Assembly (NCBI GenBank): GCA_016926835.1
Contig: JAFGNX010000164.1
Span: 1-36,987, forward strand
Reading direction: 5' to 3'
DNA from: Candidatus Aminicenantota bacterium
GTDB taxonomy: Bacteria > Acidobacteriota > Aminicenantia > UBA2199
DNA length: 36,987 nucleotides
Under the pieces are notes generated by a model, which saw nothing but the letters and a program-made list of their open reading frames with translations, made no database searches and was not told the origin of the DNA. This document shows positions 1 through 10,158 of this stretch, in pieces. Each line of letters starts with the position of its first letter. Within the stretch, counting starts at the first letter, position 1. Both the position numbers and the translations under genes were made by a program.

Positions 1-2
1 TC

Positions 3-2399
3 GGACTTACAGTCAGCCTGGTGGCGGCGGTTTTTTTCTGTAACCTTCGGGCTCAAGACGAAGTGGTTGAACGGGTTGAGATTTTAAACCGTGAGTTGGT
101 GGTACGCGTGTTTGCCGGCGGTGACCCGGTCTCCGGGCTGACGCGCAAGGACTTTTCCGTATTTGAAGACGGACGGTCGGTCCCCATCACCAGTTTTCGC
201 GAAGTCCGCCGCGCCCTTTCGCCGGAAATGAAATTCAGGCCGGAAACAGCAAGCGGCAAGCGGGGGCGGCTTTTTCTCTTTCTCTTGTGGTGGAACGAGG
301 AAAGCCGCAATTGGCCGGAGACCTGGACATATTTTGTTGACCACATTTTCCGTCCCGGAGACCAGGTTATTCTCAGCAGTGACCGTTACGCGATTCAGAT
401 CAATTCTCCGGAAAAGCAGAAAGAAAAACTGACCGCTTTTTTTCACGACCTGTCCAGTGATCTGAAGCAGAAAAAAGTTGATAAAATCCATTTGGCTTCC
501 ATGTTGGAACAGAGTGTGAAAAACTTTCATGAAGCCCTGCTGGAGAACGCGGAAAAAAAGGCGGCATTCAAAACTCCGGAACAGGCATTGCGCAATGAAT
601 TCAAGAACCGCTACAACGGCATCCTGGACGACTACCGCCTGACCCGTTTGCGCGCACAACCCGCCATGTTGCAGCGCCTGGCCACGGCATTGCGGGCAGT
701 GGAAGGGGAAAAGTGGGCCCTGCTTTTCATGCAGAACGAACGCCTGCCCATGATCCATACCAAGAGCCGCCTCTTTCTGGACGCGCCCATGAGCCATGAA
801 ACCTCGGCGGAACTGAAGCGCTTCGTCGATGACTGTGACAAAAAGATGCGCATGGCCACGGACATGGCCGCTCAGGCTCGGGACCTGAGGTCGCTGTTCA
901 TCGGCGCCGGGGCGACTTTCCATCTCTTTCTCAGTGATGCCGGCAATGAAAGTCCGGATACCACGCAGTTGCGCTGGATGCCCGTGTTTTCATCATGGGA
1001 GTCCACTTTCCGCGAAATCGCCTCAGACACCGGCGGGGAAGTGCAAAATACCACTCATTTGAGAACCGCGCTGGAAAAAGCGGCATCCACGCCGGACATC
1101 TACTACGTACTGACCTACAAACCGGCTGTTCCTTCCCGCAAACCCGAAGTGAAAATCCAGTTGGCCCAACCCGGCCTGGAGGCGGTCTATGCCCGCAAAC
1201 TGATGGCCCGGGAGATTCGGCCCCTGAAGATCTCCGACCCCGTTTTCAATAACGGTCAACTGCGCTTTGAACTCGCCGGCTATCTTCAGGAAACAACAGA
1301 ATCCGGCGAACTCAAAGGAGATGTCCATATCACCGTTCGCGCCGAAATAAGCGCCGGACAGCCCCTGGAGTACACAAAAATCCTGTCTCCCCATGGTGAG
1401 GCGGCCATGGTGGAGATTAAGATGAACTTTCCCGAACCGGGCGAATACCTCGTTACCGTAGCGGTCCGGGATCGCCTGTCGGGAAACAGCACCCGGGGCC
1501 ACACCCGGGTCCACATCAAGTCACCGCAACCGGAACCAGCAGAGGTTGCCCTGGAAAAGCCCATGGACCCGCAACTGAAAGTGGTGATGGACAAAGTCGC
1601 GAATTATTGCAGGCGGCTCCATGGCGCGGCTTTCCGTTTTACCTGCACCGAGTGGGTCAGTGAAACCGCCCTGGAAAAGAATCCCCTCAGCCGGCGGGTT
1701 GAAAAAGTCGACCGCCATTGGCAGTACGACTACCAGGTGGTTGGAGAAGGTGCTGTTTCCGAACAGCGCCGCTTGATTCGCGAAGGACACAAACGGGTCA
1801 ATATCCCGAACGCCAGACTGGGCACGCGTTTTGCCTCGCAATACTCCGTGTTCATGCCCGTCACGCTCCTGGGAACATTGAATCGACCGGCATACAATTA
1901 CCGTTTGATCGGCAGCGAACGCCTGCAAAAACAAAATTGTGCCGTGGTGGAGGTGACGCCCAAAAACGCGAAACAGGGGCCGCTGGCCCAGGGACGGGTC
2001 TGGGTGAATGTGGATAACGGAGCGGTACTCAAAATCGAGATGTATCCGCGTGGCGTGCATGGCAGCGAGGCCCTTGAAGAGGCGGCGGAGAAGATGTCCG
2101 CCAAACTGGACCTGAACGTGACCCATTGGTATCTGGAAGAACGCCATGGGCTCCGCTTCCCTTCCATGACGGAATTCTCAGAGAGTTACATATTCGACAA
2201 ACAGGTGGGCACACGCCGCGCGCTTATCCCTTACGCGAGCGAGACCCATGGCGGAAGGGCCACGACCGTGGTCATCCCCTATCTGGAAACCCGGCATCGC
2301 CAGGTGGAATTTTACCGCCTGACCCAGGAATACAAAGACTACCGTTACTTCGAGGTCGAGAGCAGCGTAGAGGAATTGAACCCGGATGACTCCGAATAA
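3..2399 (+). CDS. Secreted VWFA-related (acidobacterial-type) protein with C-terminal extension; 5' end outside window
   Basis: ORF stays open to the window edge through a hydrophobic signal-like stretch (GLTVSLVAAVFFCNLRAQ). N-terminal motif VERVEILNRELVVRVFAGGDPVSGLTRKDFSVFEDGRSVPITSF is typical of VWFA-related proteins and paralogous to the two ORFs at 18435-21607. Confidence 0.75.
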   Translation, partial: GLTVSLVAAVFFCNLRAQDEVVERVEILNRELVVRVFAGGDPVSGLTRKDFSVFEDGRSVPITSFREVRRALSPEMKFRPETASGKRGRLFLFLLWWNEESRNWPETWTYFVDHIFRPGDQVILSSDRYAIQINSPEKQKEKLTAFFHDLSSDLKQKKVDKIHLASMLEQSVKNFHEALLENAEKKAAFKTPEQALRNEFKNRYNGILDDYRLTRLRAQPAMLQRLATALRAVEGEKWALLFMQNERLPMIHTKSRLFLDAPMSHETSAELKRFVDDCDKKMRMATDMAAQARDLRSLFIGAGATFHLFLSDAGNESPDTTQLRWMPVFSSWESTFREIASDTGGEVQNTTHLRTALEKAASTPDIYYVLTYKPAVPSRKPEVKIQLAQPGLEAVYARKLMAREIRPLKISDPVFNNGQLRFELAGYLQETTESGELKGDVHITVRAEISAGQPLEYTKILSPHGEAAMVEIKMNFPEPGEYLVTVAVRDRLSGNSTRGHTRVHIKSPQPEPAEVALEKPMDPQLKVVMDKVANYCRRLHGAAFRFTCTEWVSETALEKNPLSRRVEKVDRHWQYDYQVVGEGAVSEQRRLIREGHKRVNIPNARLGTRFASQYSVFMPVTLLGTLNRPAYNYRLIGSERLQKQNCAVVEVTPKNAKQGPLAQGRVWVNVDNGAVLKIEMYPRGVHGSEALEEAAEKMSAKLDLNVTHWYLEERHGLRFPSMTEFSESYIFDKQVGTRRALIPYASETHGGRATTVVIPYLETRHRQVEFYRLTQEYKDYRYFEVESSVEELNPDDSE

Positions 2400-2419
2400 T
2401 CCGGGGGTACCGGTCCGGA

Positions 2420-2953
2420 TTACTGGTGGAAAGGTTCGAAATTGAGGAAATCCGCATGGTGGACGATAATGGCTTCCACCGTGCGCTTGGCGAAATTGCC
2501 TTCCTTGGAATGGGAACCGATAATGTGCACCACCTCATCCGGCAGGCCATGCTTGGCCGCCATGGCCGCGCCGCTGATGGGATGGCGCAAATACTGGCCC
2601 ATCTCGCTCTTGACCACCTTGCCGTCACGCCGATCGTACTCCATCAGTTTGGCCACATCATGCAGCAGGGCTCCGGCCAGCAGGACGTCCATGTCGATTT
2701 TCAGCCCGTCATAGTATCCATCCAACTCTTTGGCAATCACCAGGGCGGTGCGGGTGACGTTGTTGGTGTGTTGAATCAGGTCGATCTTTGTGTCCGCAAT
2801 CAGCAGGGTGAAAGGGACATCCTTGAGTTGCTCGACTTCCCAGCCTCCCTTGCGGATCGATTCGGCCCAGGTCTGGACCACTTTCTCGCGCAGTTCCTTT
2901 TTCGAAATTTTATGCAGGTCCGGAAAAATCGTTTCAATTTTTTTGTGGTTCAT
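2420..2953 (-). CDS. HD-domain phosphohydrolase family protein
   Basis: HD motif ...LLAGALLHDVAKLMEY... plus downstream histidines (LRHPISGAAMAAKHGLP, IIVHHADFLNF). Confidence 0.8.
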   Translation of the reverse strand: MNHKKIETIFPDLHKISKKELREKVVQTWAESIRKGGWEVEQLKDVPFTLLIADTKIDLIQHTNNVTRTALVIAKELDGYYDGLKIDMDVLLAGALLHDVAKLMEYDRRDGKVVKSEMGQYLRHPISGAAMAAKHGLPDEVVHIIGSHSKEGNFAKRTVEAIIVHHADFLNFEPFHQ

Positions 2954-2980
2954 TCGCTCCTCCCGGTATTGATTTCCGCC

Positions 2981-3739
2981 CTATTCTACGTCAGGCGAAC
3001 GCTTTTGTAAATGCTTTCTTTGAGGGTCCCAATCCGCGATGCAAAGCTTTCCCGCCTCCCCCACGATACAGGAGCGATGCTCCAGCCAGTCGCCGCAGTT
3101 GGCATACACCCGATCGCCTTCACGCAACATCACCGGTTCATGCACATGACCCAGCACCACCCCGTCAAAACCGTTTAAAAAATACCTTCGCGCGGCCTCC
3201 AGGTAATCTTTTGCCCATGCCTCACGATCGATACGGCGATAGCGACGGCTTCCATGTGAACTGAGGCGAGCCAACCCCATGCCCCAATCGGGATGCAGGA
3301 AATGGCGGAAAAGCCATTGCGACAAGGGGCTATGCAGAATCTTTTTCAGAACCCGGTAGCCGCGATCCCTGGCGGCCAGGCCGTCACCATGGCTGAGAAA
3401 ATACCGCTTGTCCTCCACTTCCAGGACCATGCTCTCACCGGGAAGCTCAATGCCCACCTCTTGAGAAAGAAAAGCGCCGGGGGCGAAGTCATGGTTTCCC
3501 GGCAAAAACACCACCCGCCAGCCGGCATCAACCAGACGGCGCAACTGATAGAGAATGTCAAAAACCCCCTTGGGCACAACATGGCGCCATTCAAACCAGA
3601 AGTCGAACAGGTCTCCCAGAATAAACAACTCACCTTTCTGGTTCTCCAGAAAACAGAGAAAATCCAGGAAATCACGCCGACCCGCTTCGCCGGCAGGATC
3701 ACCGGCATGAATGTCGGATACCAGGTAGATGGGCGCCAT
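2981..3739 (-). CDS. lpxH: LpxH-like UDP-2,3-diacylglucosamine diphosphatase / calcineurin-like metallophosphoesterase
   Basis: Metallophosphoesterase motifs YLVSDIHAGD, LGDLFDFWFEW, LPGNHDF, LSHGDGL, VLGHVHEP; adjacent to Kdo biosynthesis genes. Confidence 0.8.
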   Translation of the reverse strand: MAPIYLVSDIHAGDPAGEAGRRDFLDFLCFLENQKGELFILGDLFDFWFEWRHVVPKGVFDILYQLRRLVDAGWRVVFLPGNHDFAPGAFLSQEVGIELPGESMVLEVEDKRYFLSHGDGLAARDRGYRVLKKILHSPLSQWLFRHFLHPDWGMGLARLSSHGSRRYRRIDREAWAKDYLEAARRYFLNGFDGVVLGHVHEPVMLREGDRVYANCGDWLEHRSCIVGEAGKLCIADWDPQRKHLQKRSPDVE

Positions 3740-3787
3740 CGCCTGATTGTAGGCGAATCACTTCCCCGAAGTCAATGAAGCAGCCAA

Positions 3788-4354
3788 TCAGCCGTTGATC
3801 TTGCGCAGGGTTTCCTCTGCGTTCTCCTGGCTGTTGAGCTTGACAAAAATTTCCGGCCAGCGCTCCTGCGCGTCCAGGATGAAATCGATCACTTCACGCA
3901 CCGCCCCCCGCCCGCCGTAACGCTTGGCGATAAAATGGGAAATGCGCTTGATCAGGGGATGGGCATCTCCAACCGCCGCGGAGAACCCCACCATGCCCAT
4001 TACTTCCGCATCACCAATATCGTCACCGATATAGGCCACCTCTTCCTTTGACAAGTCGTACTTTTCCAGCAGTTCGTTGAAAGGTATGGTTTTGTTGTGG
4101 ACGCCTTCGTAGTATTCGTTGATGCCCAGTTCCTCCGCACGGCGACGCACGGCCTCGCTGCATTTACCCGTTATAATGGCCGTAATGATTCCAGCCAAGC
4201 CCGCAAACACGATGCCGGTGCCGTCCTTGACGTCAAAGGACTTGACCTGCTGCCCATCGGGAAGCACAAAAAAACGGCCGTCCGACAACGTCCCGTCCAC
4301 ATCAATCACGATCATCCTGATCCGCCTGGCCAATTCCTTTTGATCCATGTTCAT
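3788..4354 (-). CDS. kdsC: 3-deoxy-D-manno-octulosonate-8-phosphate phosphatase (HAD family)
   Basis: HAD motifs VIDVDGTLSDGRF and YIGDDIGDAEVM; next to kdsD and kdsA. Start placed at MNMDQKEL, just inside the kdsD stop. Confidence 0.88.
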   Translation of the reverse strand: MNMDQKELARRIRMIVIDVDGTLSDGRFFVLPDGQQVKSFDVKDGTGIVFAGLAGIITAIITGKCSEAVRRRAEELGINEYYEGVHNKTIPFNELLEKYDLSKEEVAYIGDDIGDAEVMGMVGFSAAVGDAHPLIKRISHFIAKRYGGRGAVREVIDFILDAQERWPEIFVKLNSQENAEETLRKING

Positions 4355-4355
4355 A

Positions 4356-5315
4356 TTAAAACATCTCCGTACGCCACAAGTCATGCAGATGCAGCAATCC
4401 CGCAAGGCGTCCGCCCCGGGTTACGACAAGGGAAGTAATGCGGTGGTCTTCCATTTCTTTGAGGGCTTCCACCGCCAGCCGATCTTCCGTTACCTGTAAG
4501 GGATTTGGGGTCATGCAATCAACAGCCCGGCGCTGCAGCAGCCCGGGATCCCGCAACAGGTTGCGCCGCAAATCACCGTCCGTAATCACACCCACCACCA
4601 CCTCGTCCGCGTCCGCCACCACGGCCACACCGAAGCGCTTTTGATCGATTTCCCGGATCACCGTGTCCATGGGGTCATCCGGCCGTACCCGCGGCACGGC
4701 TTCTCCCGAATGCATGAGGTGAACCACCTTGAGCAGCTTCTTGCCGATTGTTCCCCCGGGGTGGTTAAAACGGAAGTTTTCTTCCCGAAAACCCTTTTTC
4801 TCCATCAAGGCAATTGCCAGGGCGTCACCCATGGCCAACGTCAGGGTCGTTGACGTGGTGGGAACCAGCCCGATGGGACAGGCTTCGCTTTCCACACTGC
4901 AATCGATATGGCAATCGCTCTCTCGTGCCAGGGTGGAACCTTCACGCCCAACCAGGGCGATGAGTTTCACCCCGATACGGCGGATCAAATTGATCAGGCG
5001 CACTACTTCCAGGGTTTCTCCGCTGGTTGAGAGCGCCACGACAACGTCATCTTCCATGATAATGCCGATATCCCCGTGCAAAGCCTCGGAAGGGTGGAGA
5101 AACACCGCCGGTGTTCCCGTGGAGGTCAGTGTTGCCGCGATTTTCTTGCCGATCAACCCGGATTTTCCCATTCCAGTAACCACCACGCGCCCGCGGGTTT
5201 CGAACACCAGGTCAACGGCCATGGTAAACTGCGCATCCAATCGCTGCACCGCCAACTCAATGGCCCTGGATTCGGTCCGAAGTACATGACGGGCGATTTC
5301 CAAACAGTCCATCAA
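4356..5315 (-). CDS. kdsD: Arabinose-5-phosphate isomerase, SIS + CBS domains (KdsD/KpsF/GutQ)
   Basis: SIS motif VVVTGMGKSGLIGKKIAATLTSTGTPAVFLHPSEALHGDIG and C-terminal CBS pair. Confidence 0.92.
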   Translation of the reverse strand: MMDCLEIARHVLRTESRAIELAVQRLDAQFTMAVDLVFETRGRVVVTGMGKSGLIGKKIAATLTSTGTPAVFLHPSEALHGDIGIIMEDDVVVALSTSGETLEVVRLINLIRRIGVKLIALVGREGSTLARESDCHIDCSVESEACPIGLVPTTSTTLTLAMGDALAIALMEKKGFREENFRFNHPGGTIGKKLLKVVHLMHSGEAVPRVRPDDPMDTVIREIDQKRFGVAVVADADEVVVGVITDGDLRRNLLRDPGLLQRRAVDCMTPNPLQVTEDRLAVEALKEMEDHRITSLVVTRGGRLAGLLHLHDLWRTEMF

Positions 5316-6121
5316 GTCACCCCATGCAACTTGCGCAGGCGAATCAGCAGCTTTCTCAATTGCTCGAGAGGAAGTGAATTGGCTCCATCAGAGAGAGCCT
5401 TTTCCGGCCGTGGATGGACCTCCAGGAACACGCCGTCCGCCCCGCACACCACGCCTGCGGCCGCGATATGGGGAATAAATTGGGGCTTCCCGCCGGACAC
5501 GTTGCCTTCCGCCGGGCGTTGCACCGCGTGGGTGGCGTCGATGATGACGGGCACCTCCAGGGACTTCATGATGGGAATGGAGCGGAAATCCACCACCAGG
5601 TCATGGTAGCCGAAAAAAGAGCCCCGTTCGGTCAACATCACGCGCCGATTGCCCGTGGAATGAATCTTTTCCACTACCCGGGCCATGTCCCCGGGAGCCA
5701 TGAATTGCCCTTTTTTTACATTCACGGGCAACCCTGTATCGCCGGCGGCCAGAAGCAGGTCGGTCTGGCGGCAAAGAAAAGCGGGAATCTGCAAGGCATC
5801 CAACACTTTGCCGGCCGATTCGGCCTGGGCGGGTTCATGGACATCTGAAATCACCGGCAATCCGGTTTCTTCCCGGACCGCGCGCAACACCTCGAGACCT
5901 TCCCTTAAACCGGGGCCACGAAAAGATGCCAGAGAGGATCGATTGGCCTTGTCAAACGATGCTTTAAATACTATGCCCAGGTTCAACTCATCCGCCAATT
6001 TGCGGAGTTGCCGGGCGATTCCGATGGTTTCCGAGCGCCCTTCGATTACACATGGGCCCAGGATGAAAAACGGGGGGTTTGCCGTGATGTCCAGATTCCC
6101 AACGGAAAACCCGCGTTGCAT
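5312..6121 (-). CDS. kdsA: 3-deoxy-8-phosphooctulonate synthase (Kdo8P synthase)
   Basis: FFILGPCVIEGRSET, VFKASFDKANRSS, DATHAVQRP motifs; overlaps the kdsD start by 4 nt. Confidence 0.95.
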   Translation of the reverse strand: MQRGFSVGNLDITANPPFFILGPCVIEGRSETIGIARQLRKLADELNLGIVFKASFDKANRSSLASFRGPGLREGLEVLRAVREETGLPVISDVHEPAQAESAGKVLDALQIPAFLCRQTDLLLAAGDTGLPVNVKKGQFMAPGDMARVVEKIHSTGNRRVMLTERGSFFGYHDLVVDFRSIPIMKSLEVPVIIDATHAVQRPAEGNVSGGKPQFIPHIAAAGVVCGADGVFLEVHPRPEKALSDGANSLPLEQLRKLLIRLRKLHGVT

Positions 6122-6189
6122 GCCGCCATTCTACCACAAAGGAGATTCAGGAAAAAGACTTGATTAACAAACCACGTTATCTACGCAGA

Positions 6190-8478
6190 TCAATCTTCCA
6201 GATCGTCCTCCGTAACGTTCAGGTTTTCCAAATCGCTCATGCTCATCAACACATCCCGCTGGCTGCGGCTGTTTGGCGGTGAAACCACTTCTTTTGCCTC
6301 CAGTTGATCGATCAACCGACCGGCACGGGCATACCCGATGCGCATGCGCCGCTGCAGGAATGAAGCGGAGGCCTGGCCGGTTTCAATCACTATGGCCGCG
6401 GCTTCATTAAACAATTCGTCCAGATCACCTTCTCCAGCACCGCCGGTAGTGGCGGAACGCGGCTTGATCACCTGGGTGTCATATCTGGGTTTCTCTTTCT
6501 TGGCCAGGAAATTGATAACCCGCATGGCTTCCTCTTCGGAAACATAGGCACCGTGAAGGCGGATCAGGCTGGCCGTCTTGGGGGGAAGAAACAACATGTC
6601 GCCGTTTCCGAGCAGTTTTTCCGCTCCCATGACGTCGACAATGGTTCGCGAATCGAATTTGGAAGGAACGGCCATGGCGATCCGGGAAGGGAAATTGTTC
6701 TTTATCGTACCGGTGATTACGTCCGTGGAGGGCCGTTGCGTCGCCAGGATCAGGTGAATCCCCACCGCCCTGGCTTTCTGGGCGATCCGGGCCACGTCAT
6801 CCTCGATTTCCCGCGAGCTTTCCAGCATGAGGTCGGCAAACTCGTCTATAATGATTACCACGTAAGGAATGCGTTCCGTATCTTCGAGACGTTCGAGCAG
6901 TTCGTCACCGCTCTGGATTAAAAGATCCAGTTTCTTGTTGTATTGATCGATATTGCGAACCTGGAGTTTGGCGATCTTCTGATAACGTTGCTCCATCTCC
7001 CATACCGCCCAATCCAAAGCGTTCTTCGCCAATTTATTGTTGACCACTACCGGAGTCAACAAGTGGGGCAAGCGGTTGTAAATGGCCAATTCCACCCGCT
7101 TGGGATCGATGAGCACGAATTTGACATCCGTGGGAGGCGCCTTGTAGAGGATGCTGAGAATAATGGAGTGGATGGCCACACTCTTGCCGCTCCCCGTGGC
7201 GCCGGCCACAATCAAGTGCGGCATCTCGCGCAAATCCGTGATAAAGATTTCTCCGCTTTTGGTTTTGCCCAATGCCAGTGTGAGCGGTGAACTGGAACGC
7301 CGGTATTCCTCGGATTCAAGGATTTCACGCAAATGAATGATTTCCCGCTTGCGGTTGGGAATTTCGATACCGATGGCCCGCTTACCGAGGATGCGTTCGA
7401 TGCGAACGTACTGCGCTTTTACCGCCAGTGCCAGGTCCTCGGACAGGTTGGTGACGTCCTTGACTTTCACACCGCTATCCGGTTCAAACTCATAGGTGGT
7501 AATTACCGGTCCAGGCGTGTATTCGCGGATATTTCCCTGGATACGGAACTCTTCCAAAGCCGCGGTCAATTCATCCCGCTTGCGATCCAGTTCCTTGAAG
7601 TCGATCTGGCTCTGTTCCGTCACAGCGTCCAGGTAGGTCAATGGTGGAGCGGTATAGGCCGAGCTCTGCATCAAACCGGTTTCTTCATCCGCAAACAGAA
7701 AGCTCTCTTCCGGAAGACGGCTGGGCTCCCTGGCAATGCGCCTGGTTTCCGCCGCTTTTGGAGCGGGGCCGGCCTTTTCCTTACTGGATGGGACCTTTGC
7801 TCTTCCCGAAGGCACCTGAGTCTCCCGGCGGTACTTGGCCTGGACCCTGCGTGCGCTCCGGCGTTTCTGAAATACCTTCCAGGCCTCCCGCAACCATTTT
7901 CCAAATACCTTCAGCAACTCCCAAACCGACTGCAGCAACCGTCGCAAAGACACCTTGGCGATCACCACCAAAGCCACAAGCATGAAGACCAAAAAAAGTC
8001 CGCAGGCGAAAAAGGGTTTCAATTCCACGCGGAAAAAGCGGTTAAGGAAAAAGCCGATCATCCCGCCCGTATGGATGGGCATGCCGTCAATAACTGTCTG
8101 GGGATGCAAACAGGTAACAAAGCCCGATGCGGCCAGTACAAGAAGCAGGTACCCGGCGCTTTTGGTGCCCATGCGGGCGATTCCCCGGTTCAGAAAAAAA
8201 TGAACCGTCACCATCAGCAGGTAAAACACCACCCCATAGGCAGCATATCCCAGCAGGTTAAACAACACGGCGGCGAGTTGGGCTCCCAGGCGCCCACCGT
8301 AATTGGAAATCGACTCGCGCATGGTGGAATGAAAGAAACTGGGGTCAACCGGAGAATAACTGAAAACGGAAAAAATCAGGAATACGGATAAGAACAGAAA
8401 AATGATTCCCAGGACCTCATTGCGCAGTGTCAGTTCCGGTTCCGGCCCCTTTGTAGAGCGATGCTTCACCATTTGCAT
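6190..8478 (-). CDS. ftsK: DNA translocase FtsK/SpoIIIE family
   Basis: N-terminal TM segments; Walker A LIVAGATGSGKSVAIHS; Walker B VVIIIDEFADLM; C-terminal gamma winged helix (ASASFLQRRMRIGYARAGRLIDQLE). Confidence 0.95.
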   Translation of the reverse strand: MQMVKHRSTKGPEPELTLRNEVLGIIFLFLSVFLIFSVFSYSPVDPSFFHSTMRESISNYGGRLGAQLAAVLFNLLGYAAYGVVFYLLMVTVHFFLNRGIARMGTKSAGYLLLVLAASGFVTCLHPQTVIDGMPIHTGGMIGFFLNRFFRVELKPFFACGLFLVFMLVALVVIAKVSLRRLLQSVWELLKVFGKWLREAWKVFQKRRSARRVQAKYRRETQVPSGRAKVPSSKEKAGPAPKAAETRRIAREPSRLPEESFLFADEETGLMQSSAYTAPPLTYLDAVTEQSQIDFKELDRKRDELTAALEEFRIQGNIREYTPGPVITTYEFEPDSGVKVKDVTNLSEDLALAVKAQYVRIERILGKRAIGIEIPNRKREIIHLREILESEEYRRSSSPLTLALGKTKSGEIFITDLREMPHLIVAGATGSGKSVAIHSIILSILYKAPPTDVKFVLIDPKRVELAIYNRLPHLLTPVVVNNKLAKNALDWAVWEMEQRYQKIAKLQVRNIDQYNKKLDLLIQSGDELLERLEDTERIPYVVIIIDEFADLMLESSREIEDDVARIAQKARAVGIHLILATQRPSTDVITGTIKNNFPSRIAMAVPSKFDSRTIVDVMGAEKLLGNGDMLFLPPKTASLIRLHGAYVSEEEAMRVINFLAKKEKPRYDTQVIKPRSATTGGAGEGDLDELFNEAAAIVIETGQASASFLQRRMRIGYARAGRLIDQLEAKEVVSPPNSRSQRDVLMSMSDLENLNVTEDDLED

Positions 8479-8514
8479 CCACTATACCCGCCGGGGGCAA
8501 TCAAGTCAAGATTG

Positions 8515-8770
8515 CACTACAGGCGATTGGCAAGTGGCGAGGGGCCATTGGCGAGAGGCCTGGGAGGTAGGACAAAACTCTGAATAAAGAATAAGGAAGA
8601 ATGAATAAAAAAACAGGAAAAGAGCGGAATCGCAAAGTATTTTTGGTGCTTTATTCGGCTTTTACTTTCAACTTTCGACTTTTACCTTTTCACTGATTTT
8701 TCCTGTGTCAAGTCCTGATACCTGTTACCTTCTTTTCAACTCTTCAACTTTTCAACTCTTCAACTTTAAC
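8515..8770. repeat. Composite intergenic repeat, locus A
   Basis: GGCGATTGGCAAGTGGC (8522-8538), CTTTCAACTTTCGACTTTTACC-type words, and a perfect 2 x 16-nt tandem TTTTCAACTCTTCAAC (8733-8764). Words shared with loci B-D. Confidence 0.8.
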
Positions 8771-9708
8771 CTGGGTGTCAAGGTTTGAATCATGTCCGCG
8801 GTCATGGTTTCCAGGTCGAACTCCGGAGCCCACCCCCATTCCCGCCGGGCCGCGCTGTCATCCATGCGATCCGGCCATGAATCGGCGATCGCCTGGCGCA
8901 TGGGATCGACTTCGTACTGAATCTCAAAGCCGGGAATGTGTCGGCGGATCTCCTGTGCCAAATCGGCTGGAGTAATACTCATCGCCGTAACGTTAAACGC
9001 GTTGCGATGGATCAGTTTATCACTCGGAGCCTCCATGATCTTGACCGCGGCATTCAGGGCATCGGGCATGTACATCATATCCAACGCCGTATCGGGTTTC
9101 AGGAAGCATGTATATCGGCCTTTGCGGATGGCCTCGTAAAAGATCTCCACCGCGTAGTCCGTGGTACCGCCGCCGGGGAGCGTTTCGTTGGAGACGATCC
9201 CCGGATAACGCACACCGCGGACATCCACTCCGAAGCGTTCGTGGTAGTAATCACACAAAAGCTCACCGGCCACCTTGGTCACACCGTAAATACTCGTGGG
9301 ACGTTGAAGCGTATCCTGCGGGGTGTCCAGTTTGGGGGTTTCCGGACCGAAGGCGGCGATCGAGCTGGGCACAAAAACCGCGCAACCGTGACTCCTTGCC
9401 AATTCCAACACATTGAACAAGCCGTCCATGTTGACTTTCCAGGCCAATTGCGGTTTGCGCTCGCCCACAGCTGATAGAATCGCAGCCAAGTGAAACACCG
9501 TATCGATCCGGTACTTTTGAATCACCTGCTCCATGTCTTTGACACAAGTGACATCCAGACGCTCAAACGGGCCTTCGCGCATGAACTCGTCAGGAGGCGC
9601 CTTCAGGTCACCGCCCACGACGTTTTCACTTCCGCAACGTTTGATCAAAAGTCGCTTTAACTCGGTTCCAATCTGGCCGGAAGAGCCGGTCACCAGGATT
9701 CGCTTCAT
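8752..9708 (-). CDS. NAD-dependent epimerase/dehydratase, probably SDR-type L-threonine 3-dehydrogenase
   Basis: Rossmann motif ILVTGSSGQIGTEL; SDR YGVTK active site; GVRYPGIVSNETLPGGGTTDYAVEIFYEA and LDMMYMPDALNA are typical of the short-chain TDH family. Confidence 0.82.
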   Translation of the reverse strand: MKRILVTGSSGQIGTELKRLLIKRCGSENVVGGDLKAPPDEFMREGPFERLDVTCVKDMEQVIQKYRIDTVFHLAAILSAVGERKPQLAWKVNMDGLFNVLELARSHGCAVFVPSSIAAFGPETPKLDTPQDTLQRPTSIYGVTKVAGELLCDYYHERFGVDVRGVRYPGIVSNETLPGGGTTDYAVEIFYEAIRKGRYTCFLKPDTALDMMYMPDALNAAVKIMEAPSDKLIHRNAFNVTAMSITPADLAQEIRRHIPGFEIQYEVDPMRQAIADSWPDRMDDSAARREWGWAPEFDLETMTADMIQTLTPRLKLKS

Positions 9709-9884
9709 GCATACACCTCAACCCAGTCTGGAATGCCCCAGTGTAGCGGATCATCTGGAACCTTGTCAAGCACAATCAGGGGGATTTGAGATTGATTTGC
9801 CCTTATTGGGGGAGTAGTATACGCCTTCGGGCACCTGACTGCCGCAAAATTTTTCCGGATCACCTACAGGCGCAGGAGTCCAGA

Positions 9885-10058
9885 ATGAACAGCCTGGATA
9901 CGTCGGCGCTCCCGGCCCGGAAACACCTGTTTTCAACCAACCCTCAACCCGTTCTGGGTATGCTGTCCATTGTTCTGACATTGCTGGCGGTATTGATGGC
10001 CATCAAAGGATGGAAACTGCTCTTCGCTCGCCACAGGTTGCATCCCTCCGGAAAATAG
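9885..10058 (+). CDS. Small single-TM membrane protein (57 aa)
   Basis: ATG preceded by AGGAG 6 nt upstream; one hydrophobic helix (VLGMLSIVLTLLAVLMAIKGW). Confidence 0.5.
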   Translation: MNSLDTSALPARKHLFSTNPQPVLGMLSIVLTLLAVLMAIKGWKLLFARHRLHPSGK

Positions 10059-10158
10059 GGTATATTCACGGTCTGCGCTCACGGGACGGACCTGGCAGAT
10101 CGGTGACTTCGCACCCGGCCCAATCGCAACAACAACGATACCGAACCGAGGAGGCCCC

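Noticed and set aside
84-923. 279-aa minus-strand ORF opposite the first VWFA-like gene
   Set aside because: Antisense shadow ORF without recognisable motifs or ribosome site.
7333-8391. 352-aa plus-strand ORF opposite ftsK
   Set aside because: Antisense shadow of a conserved gene in GC-rich sequence; His/Gln-rich composition with no family motifs.
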